Of a stretch of DNA of 64,000 nucleotides, positions 11,601-20,883 are shown one piece after another. Made by a program: the position numbers and the translations under genes. The notes below the pieces were generated by a model. The model saw only the letters and a list, made by a program, of their open reading frames with translations, had not been told where the DNA came from and did no database searches. Source of the stretch: Phaseolus vulgaris (Eukaryota; Streptophyta; Magnoliopsida; Fabales; Fabaceae); assembly GCF_000499845.2 (NCBI RefSeq), contig NC_023759.2:24329500-24393499 (forward strand), written 5' to 3'. How positions within the stretch are numbered: the stretch's first letter is position 1; the number at the start of each line of letters is the position of its first letter.

Positions 11601-14130
11601 TCGGCGTGGAGGCTGGAAAGTTTTTGGGTTTTCTCTTGACTGAAAGGGGGATAGAAGCTAACCCAGACAAGTGTGCCGCCATCTTGGCAATGAGAAGCCC
11701 GGCTACAGTGAAAGAAGTCCAGCAGCTGACAGGTCGGATGGCAGCCCTATCTCGCTTCGTGTCAGCTAGCGGAGAAAAGGGGCACCCCTATTTTCAGTGT
11801 CTGCGGCGCAATAACAAGTTCGCTTGGACGAAAGAATGCGAGGAAGCTTTCGTCAAGCTAAAAGAGTATCTGGCGAGCCCGCCGGTTCTGTGCAAACCGC
11901 TGGCGGGAACCCCTCTCAGGCTGTATTTCGCTGTGACTGAGAGGGCGGTGAGTGCAGTGCTCGCCCAGGATCAAGATCAGGCTCAGAAGCCTATTTATTT
12001 TGTGAGCAAGGTGTTGCAGGGCCCAGAAACGAGATATCAGGCCCTGGAGAAGGCTGCGCTGGCTGTGGTGTTTTCGGCGAGGAGGTTGCGCCACTACTTC
12101 CACAGTTTCACAATACTGGTGATGACTGACCTGCCCATCCAGAAGGTCTTGAAGAAACCCGACGTTGCGGGAAGGATGGTGAAGTGGGCGGTAGAGTTGT
12201 CAGAGTTTGATATTAAGTATGAGCCTCGAGGCCCGATCAAGGGGCAAATCTTCGCAGATTTTGTGGTCGAGCTCTCATCAGAGGCGACGCGGGTTGAAGG
12301 AGACGATTTCCGTTGGGTACTTTCGGTGGATGGATCGTCGAACCAGCAGGGCAGCGGTGCTGGAGTCATATTGGAAGGACCCAACGGCGTGCTGATTGAA
12401 CAATCTTTGAGGTTTGCTTTCAAAGCCAGCAACAATCAAGCAGAGTATGAGGCGCTGATCGCCGGGATTTTGCTGGCCAAGGAGATGGGAGCCAGGGTTC
12501 TGATGGCTAAGAGTGACTCGCTGCTAGTCACAGGGCAAGTAACAGGCGAGTTCCAGGCTAAAGATCCACAAATGGCGGCTTACTTGGCGTATGTGCAGGA
12601 ATTGAAGAGTTCCTTTGCCTCTTTTGAAGTAGTACATGTGCCCCGAGAACAGAATGCCCGAGCTGACTTGCTTGCTAAGCTCGCCAGCTCAGGCAAGGGG
12701 GGTAGGCAGAGGACGGTGATTCAAGAAACTCTGAAGACGCCGAGGGCATTTGTAGCAGATCACCTGGTCCTTCAGATAAGCAAGTCGACGGAGAGAGCAG
12801 CGAGAAGCCATAAGTCTTTGACGCAAGAAACTCTGAGATCGCCGAGAGTTAGAGCATGCCGAGGAGAGAAGGTGGACGTGATGCAGGTCTGCGCCGCCCA
12901 TGAGCCAGACACTTGGATAACACAGTACAAGCGGTGCTTGGCAGATGGCCTCCTCCCGCTGGATCCAACAAAAGCTAGGAAGGTAAAGAAAAATTCCAGC
13001 AAGTACACATTGATTGATGGCGATCTGTACAGGTTTGGGTTCACTCACCCACTCCTGGAATGCATACACGGCGAGAAGTGCACGAGAATTATGGTAGAGC
13101 TCCACGAAGGTATATGCGGAAGCCACGTCGGGGGTCGAGCTCTGGCCGCGAGGACTCTCCGTGCAGGCTACTACTGGCCATCCATGAGAGAAGATTGCAA
13201 GAAATATGCCCAGTTTTGTAAACAATGCCAGCAGCACGCCGATTGGCATAAGGCACCTCCCGAGGAGTTGAAGTCGATCTATAGCCCTTGGCCGTTCCAT
13301 ACTTGGGGAATCGACATCCTGGGACCTTTCCCGCTGGCGATCAGGCAAATGAAGTACTTGGTGGTGGCGATTGAGTATTTCACCAAGTGGATTGAAGCAG
13401 AACCAGTGGCCCAGATCACCGCACACAAGATCGAAGGTTTTGTATGGAAGAACATCGTGTGCCGGTTTGGAGTGCCTAAGCGCCTGGTGTCAGATAATGG
13501 GACGCAGTTTGCAAGCCACCTGTTGAAGAAGCTTTGCGAAGGGGTAGGAATTCAACAAGTGTTTGCATCCGTCGAGCACCCTCAAACAAATGGCCAGGTG
13601 GAATCAGCTAATCGGGTGTTGTTGAGAGGGTTGAAGAGAAAGCCAAGGGAAGTTGGGCTGAGGAGGTGCCCCGTATAGTCTGGGCGTACCACACCACCGA
13701 GCAGTCAGGAACCCATGAGACCCCGTTTAGCTTGGTCTATGGGTGTGACGCCATGATTCCGGTGGAGATCCAGGAGAGCTCGCCGAGATTCCAGAACTTT
13801 GTAGAGGAAGACTCGAATGAAGAGAGAAGGCTGAACCTGGATCTGCTGGATGAGGTCAGGGAAGAGGCGAGGCTGAAGGCTGAGGCGGTGAAGAGGAAGG
13901 TCGAGCGAAGATACAACTCAAAGGTGATGCCAAAGCAGTTTAGAGAGGGCGACTTGGTGATGAGGAAGGCCCACCAGTACGAGATGGAGAATAAACTATC
14001 ACCCAAGTGGACTGGACCGTTCAGAATAACCGAGGCGCTCGGGAACGAGGCCTACCGCTTAGAGACGCTGGAAGGAGGGGCGATTCCTCGCACCTGAAAC
14101 GCCACACACCTGAAGTTGTACTATAGTTAA
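8696..14130 (+). pseudogene. gag-pol: gag-pol polyprotein gene of B, open to the integrase, then frameshifted
   Basis: The start MRKMRSN is chosen because G and H have the same start after their leaders. One frame runs about 1,660 codons. Gag lies at about residues 1-280, and the knuckle CX2HX4HX4C (WCEFHQCFGH) begins at 380. Protease DQGSS is at 516, RT with YVDD at 930-933, RNase H (VDGSS) near 1212, the integrase HHCC from about 1470 to 1511 and the integrase core D at 1540 (GIDILGPF). A 10-bp deletion at about 13635, between GAGAA repeats, shifts the frame and ends it at 13678. The distal integrase remains open from 13666 but stops at 14095-14097, where a TGG is now TGA. Nine bases are missing near 10557. 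The first 1,640 residues look functional; strand transfer by this copy is doubtful. Confidence 0.9.
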
Positions 14131-14187
14131 GAGCTTTGTAAGTAAAGACAAACACAATGTTATATTACAATGTCTCTGTTAAAACAG

Positions 14188-14246
14188 TTTGAAGGGGGCA
14201 CTCTTTTTTCCCTAAGGAGGGTTTTTAATGAGGCCACCCAATAAAA
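14188..14246 (+). terminator. Conserved post-pol block with AATAAA (B)
   Basis: GAAGGGGGCACTC, T run, CCCTAAGGAGGG, TTTTTAATGAGGCC, then AATAAA at 14240-14245. It lies 58 bases after the pol stop, before the stem-loop array. Confidence 0.5.
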
Positions 14247-14377
14247 GAAGAGTTTTCGAAGTATAAGGTGTTTTCAGATTGCATGTGTGCTATTTCCAAA
14301 AGTTTTGAAGAAAGACCTTGTCATTTGTACATGATTTAAGGCAAGAAAAGATATATCGCGTGCTTTCTAAAATTTTT

Positions 14378-15229
14378 AAGTCCTCATCGTTTTTCGGCGA
14401 TTAGAGGCACCAGTTAAGTTTTAAGTCCTCATCGTTTTTCGGCGATTGGAGGCACCAGTTAAGTTTTAAGTCCTCATCGTTTTTCGGCGATTGGAGGCAC
14501 CAGTTAAGTTTTCAAAGTCCTCATCGTCTTTCGGCGATCGGAGGCACCAGATGAAAGACCTTAACGCTCTCGCGCGTCCTGAGGCAAGTTAAAGACCTCC
14601 TCGCCGTCGAGCGAGTGCAGGCGAGAAAGAGAAAGATCCTCAGTGCATCCACGAGGGAGGAGATGTACACCCTGGGCAAGTTGAGGCACCAGATAAAGTC
14701 CTTCTCGCCGTTGTGCGAGCTAAGGCCAGTTAAAGACCTCCTCGCCGTCGAGCGAGTGCAGGCGAGAGAAAGAAAAGGTCCTCAGTGCATCCAGGGGGGA
14801 GGAGATGTACACCCTGGGCAAGTTGAGGCACCAGATAAAGTCCTTCTCGCCGTTGTGCGAGCTAAGGCCAGTTAAAGACCTCCTCGCCGTCGAGCGAGTG
14901 CAGGCGAGAGAAAGAAAAGGTCCTCAATGCATCCAGGGGGGAGGAGATGTACACCCTGGGCAAGTTGAGGCACCAGATAAAGTCCTTCTCGCCGTTGTGC
15001 GAGCTAAGGCCAGTTAAAGACCTCCTCGCCGTCGAGCGAGTGCAGGCGAGAGAAAGAAAAGGTCCTCAGTGCATCCAGGGGGGGAGGAGATGTACACCCT
15101 GGGCAAGTTGAGGCACCAGATAAAGTCCTTCTCGCCGTTGAGCGAGTTCAGGCGAGTTAAAAGACCTCCTCGCTTATGTGCGAGCATAGGCAAGATAAAA
15201 TCCTTCTCGTCTCGAACGAGTTCAGGTAT
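14378..15229 (+). repeat. Stem-loop repeat array of B, including a 142-bp tandem repeat
   Basis: Four ~45-bp units (CCTCATCG-loop-CGAT-NNGAGG) at 14378-14560 are followed by a ~142-bp unit whose copies start at 14588, 14729, 14871 and 15013. Each 142-bp unit holds three stem-loops: CCTCCTCGC-loop-GCGAGTGCAGG, CCTCA-CCAGGG-loop-CCCTGG-TGAGG and CCTTCTCGC-loop-GCGAG-AAGG. The end carries CTCGC/GCGAG (15169-15184) and CTCGT/ACGAG (15206-15220) stems. Array A lacks the amplified 142-bp copies, which accounts for most of the length difference between A and B. Confidence 0.85.
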
Positions 15230-15822
15230 GGCGAAGAGGGTGGAAGAAGCTTGAAAGGTGGCTAAGGTAGGTTCGAAGAGAACGCCTAGTCAGCCGGTCT
15301 TTTGCTCTGAAGTTCAGGGGGGCAAAGGAAGATCCCAAAGGGCGCTTCTACCCCAGATAAAGAAACGATTGCCAAAGCATGAGGCTAGGAAAAGCTGATG
15401 TTACCAAGAGGTCTTGGCGATCGGGAAAAGTTCAAACACGGCGAGAAGGTTGAAAGACTTGTTTGATAAAGCAGGTCGAGTGGGACGTTGTTTGAGCCAA
15501 TGATTGAGTTACAGTTCGTTGCTTGGAAGGTATTCTTATGATAAGGTTAGTGCCTCAAGAGTACAAGTTGTTTAAAGCGATTATTGCTTAAGTTTTAATT
15601 AGCTCGAGGCAGTTGCGTCAAAAGTCGCATTCGCAAAATTGTTAAGTTAAATCCGACAAAGTTAAACATACAAAGAAGGCTAAAGCGCTTAAAAGGAGTC
15701 AGGGGAGAGAATATCCAAGTTTTGTGATTGAAATAAGTATCTGTTCAAAACACATATGCACGAGTTTTTATTACAAGGTATATACAAGGGAAATTATAAA
15801 GTAGCAGATGAGGTGGAGTTGG
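15230..15822. other. Spacer between array and antisense gene of B
   Basis: Non-coding. On the minus strand an AATAAA (15772-15767) lies about 50 bases past the stop of the antisense gene, a plausible polyadenylation signal. Nothing else is recognised. Confidence 0.6.
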
Positions 15823-18427
15823 TTAGTCTTCAGCGGGAACGACCTTTCCATCTACTACTTCGTTGTTCAACGACACCATGCTGAGGTCGAGATCGGGGAA
15901 TAGGCATGCGAATTGTTCCCGAGCGGCTTCGAATCCAGCAGCCAGAATCTGAGCAGAATTTAGCTTAAGTACTTCAATTTGCCCTTGAAGTTCTTCAACC
16001 TGTTTCTTGAGCTCCTTGTTCTGCTGCTCCAGCTCTTCAACCTGTTTTCGGAGTTGTTCGTTGGTCTCTTGAGCATGGAGAAGGTCGTCAGTAACCTTCT
16101 TGGATTCCGTTTGAGCTTGGGCCAACTCGGCAGCCATCTTTCCTTTCTCCTTGTTTGCCTCGGCGAGATCAGCCATGGCGTCGTCCCTCACTTTTTCTAC
16201 TTGCCCAAGTAGCTTCTCGCGGTCGATCGACCTCTGCTCTAGTTTTTGCAACTTGGCGGCGTCAGCTTGAATGTGAGCCTCCAGGTCGCTCGCCTTGGTG
16301 CGAAGAGGCACGATTTTGCTTTCTAACTCGACTTTCTCTTGGGCAAGATCATGAATTTTGCGGCGAAGGTCAGCAGCTTCCTTGCGCGCCAGCCTGAGCT
16401 CGGTATTCATGGCATCCTCCACTCGGGAGTGTTCGATTTCTGCGAGCGTCAGGTTGAATGACAATTTCTCCACCTCGACCTTCATAGTGCTATTTTCAGT
16501 CTTGAGGTTGAAGAGATCGTCTTGAAGCCTCCTGGTGGAGCTCTCCACAGCCCTCGTTATGATCGCTGGGATATCCTCTGCTATGGTCTTCAGTTTGGCA
16601 GTCAGAGGTTCCCACATCCTTGTGACGTCAAGGGAAAGGTTTGCTGCTTGGAGAGGCGCCAGGGGGGCTTGTTGAGGGTGCTCGCCGCCACCTTCCTTAG
16701 CAGGATCTTCAGTGTTTAATTCCTGGCGTGGCGACGGGATCGGGGATTCGGTAATTAGAATTGGAGAGGTATGAGCAACCTCATCCCCAATCGGAACGTT
16801 TCCTGCAGCTGAAGTGTTTGAAGGGGGGCCCCCTCCTGCTGACACATGTGGCGTAGAGGCGCTTGGGGGGTCCTCCAAGAAATTTGGCTCTTGGGCCTCA
16901 GCTGCAGGTGGCGCAGTGGCCAGCGGAACCGCTTGGACTGGTGATGAAGGAGCTTGTGGTGTTGGCGATGAGGGAGGAGGAGCAGGCGTTGATGGTGGTG
17001 TTGAGGTTGGAAGAGGGGGTGGAGCAGGTGGAGAAGATGGTGCCACCCTCTTCCTTTTCGTAACGAGGCCATCCTCTGTGACCTCGTCATCCTCTTCTTC
17101 CTCCTCATGGACGACTTGAGGGGCTTTTCGCTTAAGTCTCTTAAGGACCAGTTTCTTGCGCTGGGTGGGTTCCTTGGGCGGCGATCGCCCATGAACGATG
17201 GCCTTCTCGACCGCCGAGTTGGGCACCGTTTGGGAACCGGTCGCCAACCCGTGGTTTCTGGCGAGCGCCTTCAATTCGGCGAGCATGTTTCCGCCCAACA
17301 TGTTGTCTGCATGAAACGAAAATGCATGGGTTAGCTCAAAGAAGGAAAAGATAAGCGTATAAGGTAATAAGCAGCAGAGCAGTTATATGCAGAAAAGGTA
17401 AAACCAAAGTCTTGTGCGTATCGCACAAGACGCCCAGATGCAGTATCAGAAGCAGTATCAAAGCAACAGTTTGGATGTCCTAACCTATTTGGAATTCTAG
17501 CTGGTCCTCAAAGAATTCGAAGGAGATCAAGGTGGGGGTCAGGAATGTTATATTGGCATCCGACACCCTCTTCCAGAATAGACAAAGGTCTCTGTCCAAT
17601 GCTCCCATGCTATCAGGACTTCTGGGCCTCCTGAAGCAGCTCTTGGACTCCTTTTTCCCCTTGTCCACCCAGTACAAGGGGAAGCCATCAAGAAGGGAGG
17701 TGTCCTTGTCGTTTGCACGTACTTGGATGAACTTCCCCTTCCAGTCTTTGTACGATTGCTGGAAGATGGTAAAAATGGATCTCCCAGCAATTGCATTCAA
17801 GCTGACCCACAGGCGATCTCCTGGGTGCTTGGCCTCAAAAAGGAACAAAAACACGTCCACCGACGCGGGCAACCCCAGGTGGTCGCATGTTATTTGAAAG
17901 GCTCGAACAAACGCCCAGCTGTTGGGGTGAAGCTGGGCGGCAACAATGTTGAGCTCGGTCAAGAGTTCCCTCTCGAATCGGGTGAGAGGGAACCTGAGCC
18001 TGACCTTCTTGAAGAAAGTTGTATAGACAAAGCAGAAGGGCCCGTCGGCGCTTACTTTGTCATCAGCACACACTGGCAGAGCGGCGGGGCAAGGCAGCAC
18101 CATCATCTTCTCGTCGTGCTCCTTGTGAAACGATTGATAGGCCTCGTCCCCCTTGGTCAACCGCAAAACTGCTCCCGCAGTGTTCACCGACGAGGTCTCC
18201 TTCAGAAGGGTTGAGTTAGCCCAGGGGTATAGAGTTTTGAAGTCTGGCAGAGGGACGGGGGCTCCTCCAGCGTTAGATGGAGTCGCCTGGGCCAGGGCAG
18301 ATTGGGAAGATGCAGGCCTCTCAGCCTGCGAAGAGGAAGCACCACGAACTTGTGTTGAGTCGTGTGCTTGTGAAGGAAGGTTTCGCGCTGATGGAGGGGG
18401 GTTCGGGGTAATCTTGGTGCGAGTCAT
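15823..18427 (-). CDS. Intact opposite-strand gene of element B (two coding exons, 808 residues)
   Basis: Minus strand, antisense to gag-pol of B. Exon 18427-17485 and exon 17306-15823 join at a phase-1 intron (17484-17307) to 809 codons including the stop, with no lesion. Residues about 90-260 match the Transposase_28 'putative gypsy-type transposon' family (LLTELNIVAAQLHPNSWAFV, FLFLFEAKHPGDRLW). The second exon has an acidic stretch EEEEEDDEVTEDG beside KRKRVAPSS (a possible nuclear signal), a long proline-rich segment, then a coiled coil (about residues 590-760) and the C-terminus VVDGKVVPAED. The start MTRTK follows a leader-intron acceptor by eight bases. Its role is unknown. Antisense extra genes are known in Tat-lineage elements; this one appears expressible from its own promoter. 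Confidence 0.85.
17307..17484 (-). other. Coding intron of the antisense gene of B
   Basis: GTTAGG...TTTCATGCAG, 178 bases, phase 1. Without splicing the frame stops after two codons (GGT TAG). The site and phase are the same in A, D, E, F, G and H. Confidence 0.75.
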
Positions 18428-18435
18428 GATGGCAG

Positions 18436-18668
18436 CTGCAAAGGAAGAAGAAAGGAAAAATGATCAGGAGGGTTACAAAGGCTGACTCGATCATAGAAGG
18501 AAGGTGAAAGACGAACGAATGTGAGTTCGTTGCAACGATCGACAAAGCCCTAAGTTACGCAGAAGGAGAAATGGAAAAATAACCCACAGCGTATGCACCA
18601 GGCAGTTACAGGATGATGCAAATCGGTGAAAATGCAAGGAAACCCGGCAGATGAAGGAAAGTAGTTAC
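18436..18668 (-). other. Leader intron of the antisense gene of B
   Basis: GAAAG|GTAACT to TTTGCAG, 233 bases, ending eight bases before the ATG. Equivalent intervals are 231 bases in F, 239 in G and 228 in E. Confidence 0.65.
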
Positions 18669-18797
18669 CTTTCGATGATCAGGAAGACGGTGAAGGGAGA
18701 TGGTGATCTAGAGCGTTGAAGAACGTCGAGAGCTTTCGCAGAAGGAAGTGAGAGCGTTTGCAAGAACGAAGAAAGTGATGGAACAGTGGAGCGTAAT

Positions 18798-18953
18798 GGG
18801 TTTAAGGGTTTTCGAAATGATTTTAGGAAGCGCTAACGGCAGATGAAGAGAGCCGTTGATGAAGCCACGTGTCGAACGATGAGTGAAGGGTTTGGTGGAG
18901 CGTCAGAGCAGCAGAAAGTACAATCGCTTGGAATTCTGCGTCAGTGCCACGTA
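18798..18953 (-). promoter_or_regulatory. Promoter-like region of the antisense gene of B
   Basis: Minus-strand order: TACGTGG (18953-18947), CACGTGG (18871-18865), then AAACCCTTAAACCC (18811-18798), about 130 bases before the leader donor. These are G-box-type and telo-box-like elements; activity is inferred. Confidence 0.55.
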
Positions 18954-19006
18954 GATCGGTGTTAACGAAGGCTCTTTCAGTCTTTTCGCTAGACAAGTCT
19001 TCGCTT

Positions 19007-19019
19007 AAGACTGGGGGGC
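19007..19019 (+). other. Polypurine tract of element B
   Basis: AAGACTGGGGGGC, three bases before TGTACCGCCC. Confidence 0.75.
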
Positions 19020-19022
19020 TTG

Positions 19023-19815
19023 TGTACCGCCCTAGTGGTCGGGTATGATGATGTGGCACCCTGCTACAGTGTAGGCGTGTTGACAAGGCGCCAGGTTGGC
19101 AGATAGGAAGGAAGTCGGGAGGCACGTGTAGTCGCCGATTGTTAAGTTGGCGTGTTCCGATTTCCAGATTACCAGAATAGGCGATCGCCAAGTTGAAGAT
19201 CAAGTCGCCGGATGTAGATTCAGGCGACCAAGCCGTTGGAGATCGCCAGAGCGAGCACATCGCCGAAGATGAAGGGGAAGCAGATTATGAGGGCGGCCGG
19301 CGAGACCACGGGGAAGGTGTATGAAGGCCCTAACTCGCCAGTTTCAGTAGAGATCGCACTCCTAAGTTAGCTATGCACTGGGCAGTACCATGCATAAGTA
19401 ACTTAGCCAAAATAAGAGTAGACGCAGCGCCAAGTCAGGGAGCCTCCAGATGATGGCACGTGTACGGTTGGATGCGAGCCACGTGTCCAAATCTGCAACT
19501 GCCAGGAGAGAGAAAGGCACCAGGTATATAAGAACTCTTAACAGACTTTCTGAGGTACGCACGTTCAGTTCATACACTTTACGCTTGCGAGTGATAGAGC
19601 TGATTGTGAGAGAGGATTTGCACGGTTCTCGTTCTTAGTATTTGGTGATACCGTCACTGACTTGAGCGTCGGAGTGCGATCGGCCGCAGCGGCGCCGTAT
19701 CGTTTCTTTGCAGGTTCTTGAGATAGATCCCGAAGAGGAACGGAGGTGAGAAGCGGTGCGCACGTCGATCCTTTGACGAGGCATTCTCCAGCGTTCCGGT
19801 CAACAGGCAGGATCA
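19023..19815 (+). repeat. 3' LTR of element B (793 bp)
   Basis: TGTACCGCCC ... GGCAGGATCA. It carries two CACGTGT boxes (19457-19463 and 19480-19486), a TATATAAG box (19525-19532) and the U5 motif CTTGAGCGTCGGAGTGCGA near 19660. About 95% identical by eye to the LTR of A. Confidence 0.88.
19457..19532 (+). promoter_or_regulatory. LTR promoter of B
   Basis: Paired CACGTGT boxes 23 bases apart, then TATATAAG 39 bases further on. In this 3' LTR the promoter would read out into element C. Confidence 0.6.
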
Positions 19816-20867
19816 AGACAGAACGGCACCACTGCGGCCGATCACGCTCCGACGCCCAAGTCAGCGACTGAACCACCAAATACTAAGAGAAAACTCAAGA
19901 ACTCTAAGGAACCGTGCAAAATTCTCTCTCAGCGTACTCAAGCTCTCGCAAGCGTAAAGAAGTAATCTGAACGTGCGTACCTCAGAAGTTCGTTAGAATC
20001 TCTTATATACCTGCGCTCTTTCTCTCTCCTGACAGTTACATATCTGGACACGTGGCTCGCATCCAGCTGTACACGTGTCACCATCTGGAGCATCGCTGAC
20101 TTGGGCGCCACTTCTCATTCTTCAGGCTTTTGGCTAAGTTACTTACGCGTGAAACAACTCAGCGCATAGCTGCCTTGGAGCGTGATCCCTTCTGCGTGGC
20201 GAGTTTGGGTGCCTTCATACACACCTTCCCTATGGTCTCGCCGGCCGCCTTCATGATCTACTTCACTTTTTTCACCGTGTATGTTCAGGTAAGCTGTTTT
20301 GCGACCTCAACCTCCATCAGATCTAGCTGCATCGTTGGTACTGCGTTATCCACGTGTCTGGCTCATGCGTAGCGCAGACCTGCGTCATGTTCACCCTCTC
20401 TCCCCGACATGCTCTTATTCTCGGTGATCTCAAGGTCTCTTGAGTCAGAGACCTGTGACTCCTCGCCGCTTTCTCCATCGACTTGCTTATTTGTAGAACC
20501 AGGTGATCTGCCACAAATGCTCTACGCGTCTTCAGAGTTTCTTGGATCACCGTCCTCTGCCTACCCCCTTTGCCCGAACTGGCGAGCTTAGCTAGCAAGT
20601 CAGCTCGGGCATTCTGCTCTCTGGGCACATGCACCACTTCAAAGGAGACAAAGGAACTCTTCAACTCCTGCACATACTCCAGGTAAGCCGGCATTTGAGG
20701 ATCTTTGGCCTGGAACTCGCCTGTCACTTGTCCCGTGACCAGCAGTGAGTCACTCTTAGCCATCAGCACCCTAGCTCCCATCTCTTTAGCCAGCAAGATT
20801 CCTGCGATCAGCGCCTCATACTCTGCTTGATTGTTGATGGCTTTGAAGGCGAACCTCAGGGATTGTC
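19816..20867 (-). mobile_element. Element C: scrambled minus-strand remnant
   Basis: Positions 19816 to about 20315 are a minus-strand LTR fragment (TATATAAG at 20009-20002, U5 motif near 19840) closer to the LTR of G than to that of B. After about 20 unrelated bases it joins a minus-strand pol fragment. Both ends are broken: the left by the LTR of B, the right by element D with a short filler. The LTR-to-pol join removes everything between, so this is deletion-derived debris. Confidence 0.7.
20337..20867 (-). pseudogene. pol: pol fragment of element C (RNase H to linker)
   Basis: Minus strand. It encodes part of RNase H (FKAINNQAEYEALIAG, LAKEMGARVLMAKSD) and the linker before the integrase zinc region, ending near DTWITQYQ. 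The frame is open from 20796 to 20338, but both ends are lost. No catalytic core survives intact. Confidence 0.75.
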
Positions 20868-20883
20868 CCGACTTCCTTCCCTT

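Larger units (their letters stand above)
8245..19815 (+). mobile_element. Element B: nearly complete Ty3/gypsy Tat-type retrotransposon
   Basis: Order: a 47-bp end of the 5' LTR, primer-binding site, leader, gag-pol, conserved post-pol block, stem-loop array, intact opposite-strand gene on the minus strand, polypurine tract and complete 3' LTR. Only the last 47 bp of the 5' LTR survive, joined head-to-head to the broken pol of element A. The right LTR end is followed directly by LTR-like sequence of element C. No target duplication is visible. The antisense gene is open throughout; gag-pol has a small deletion and a late stop. Confidence 0.85.

Noticed and set aside
12689..13426. 245-residue minus-strand frame opposite integrase of B
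   Set aside because: Same reverse frame also opens in A and H because the integrase codons are conserved; no domain, start context or separate conservation.
14378..15229. CRISPR-like array
   Set aside because: Repeats are tandem modules without unique spacers, in a plant retrotransposon.
14615..15254. Short repeat-encoded proteins in the stem-loop array
   Set aside because: Frames arise because the 142-bp unit lacks stops in one frame; frame and product are not kept in A, F, G or H.
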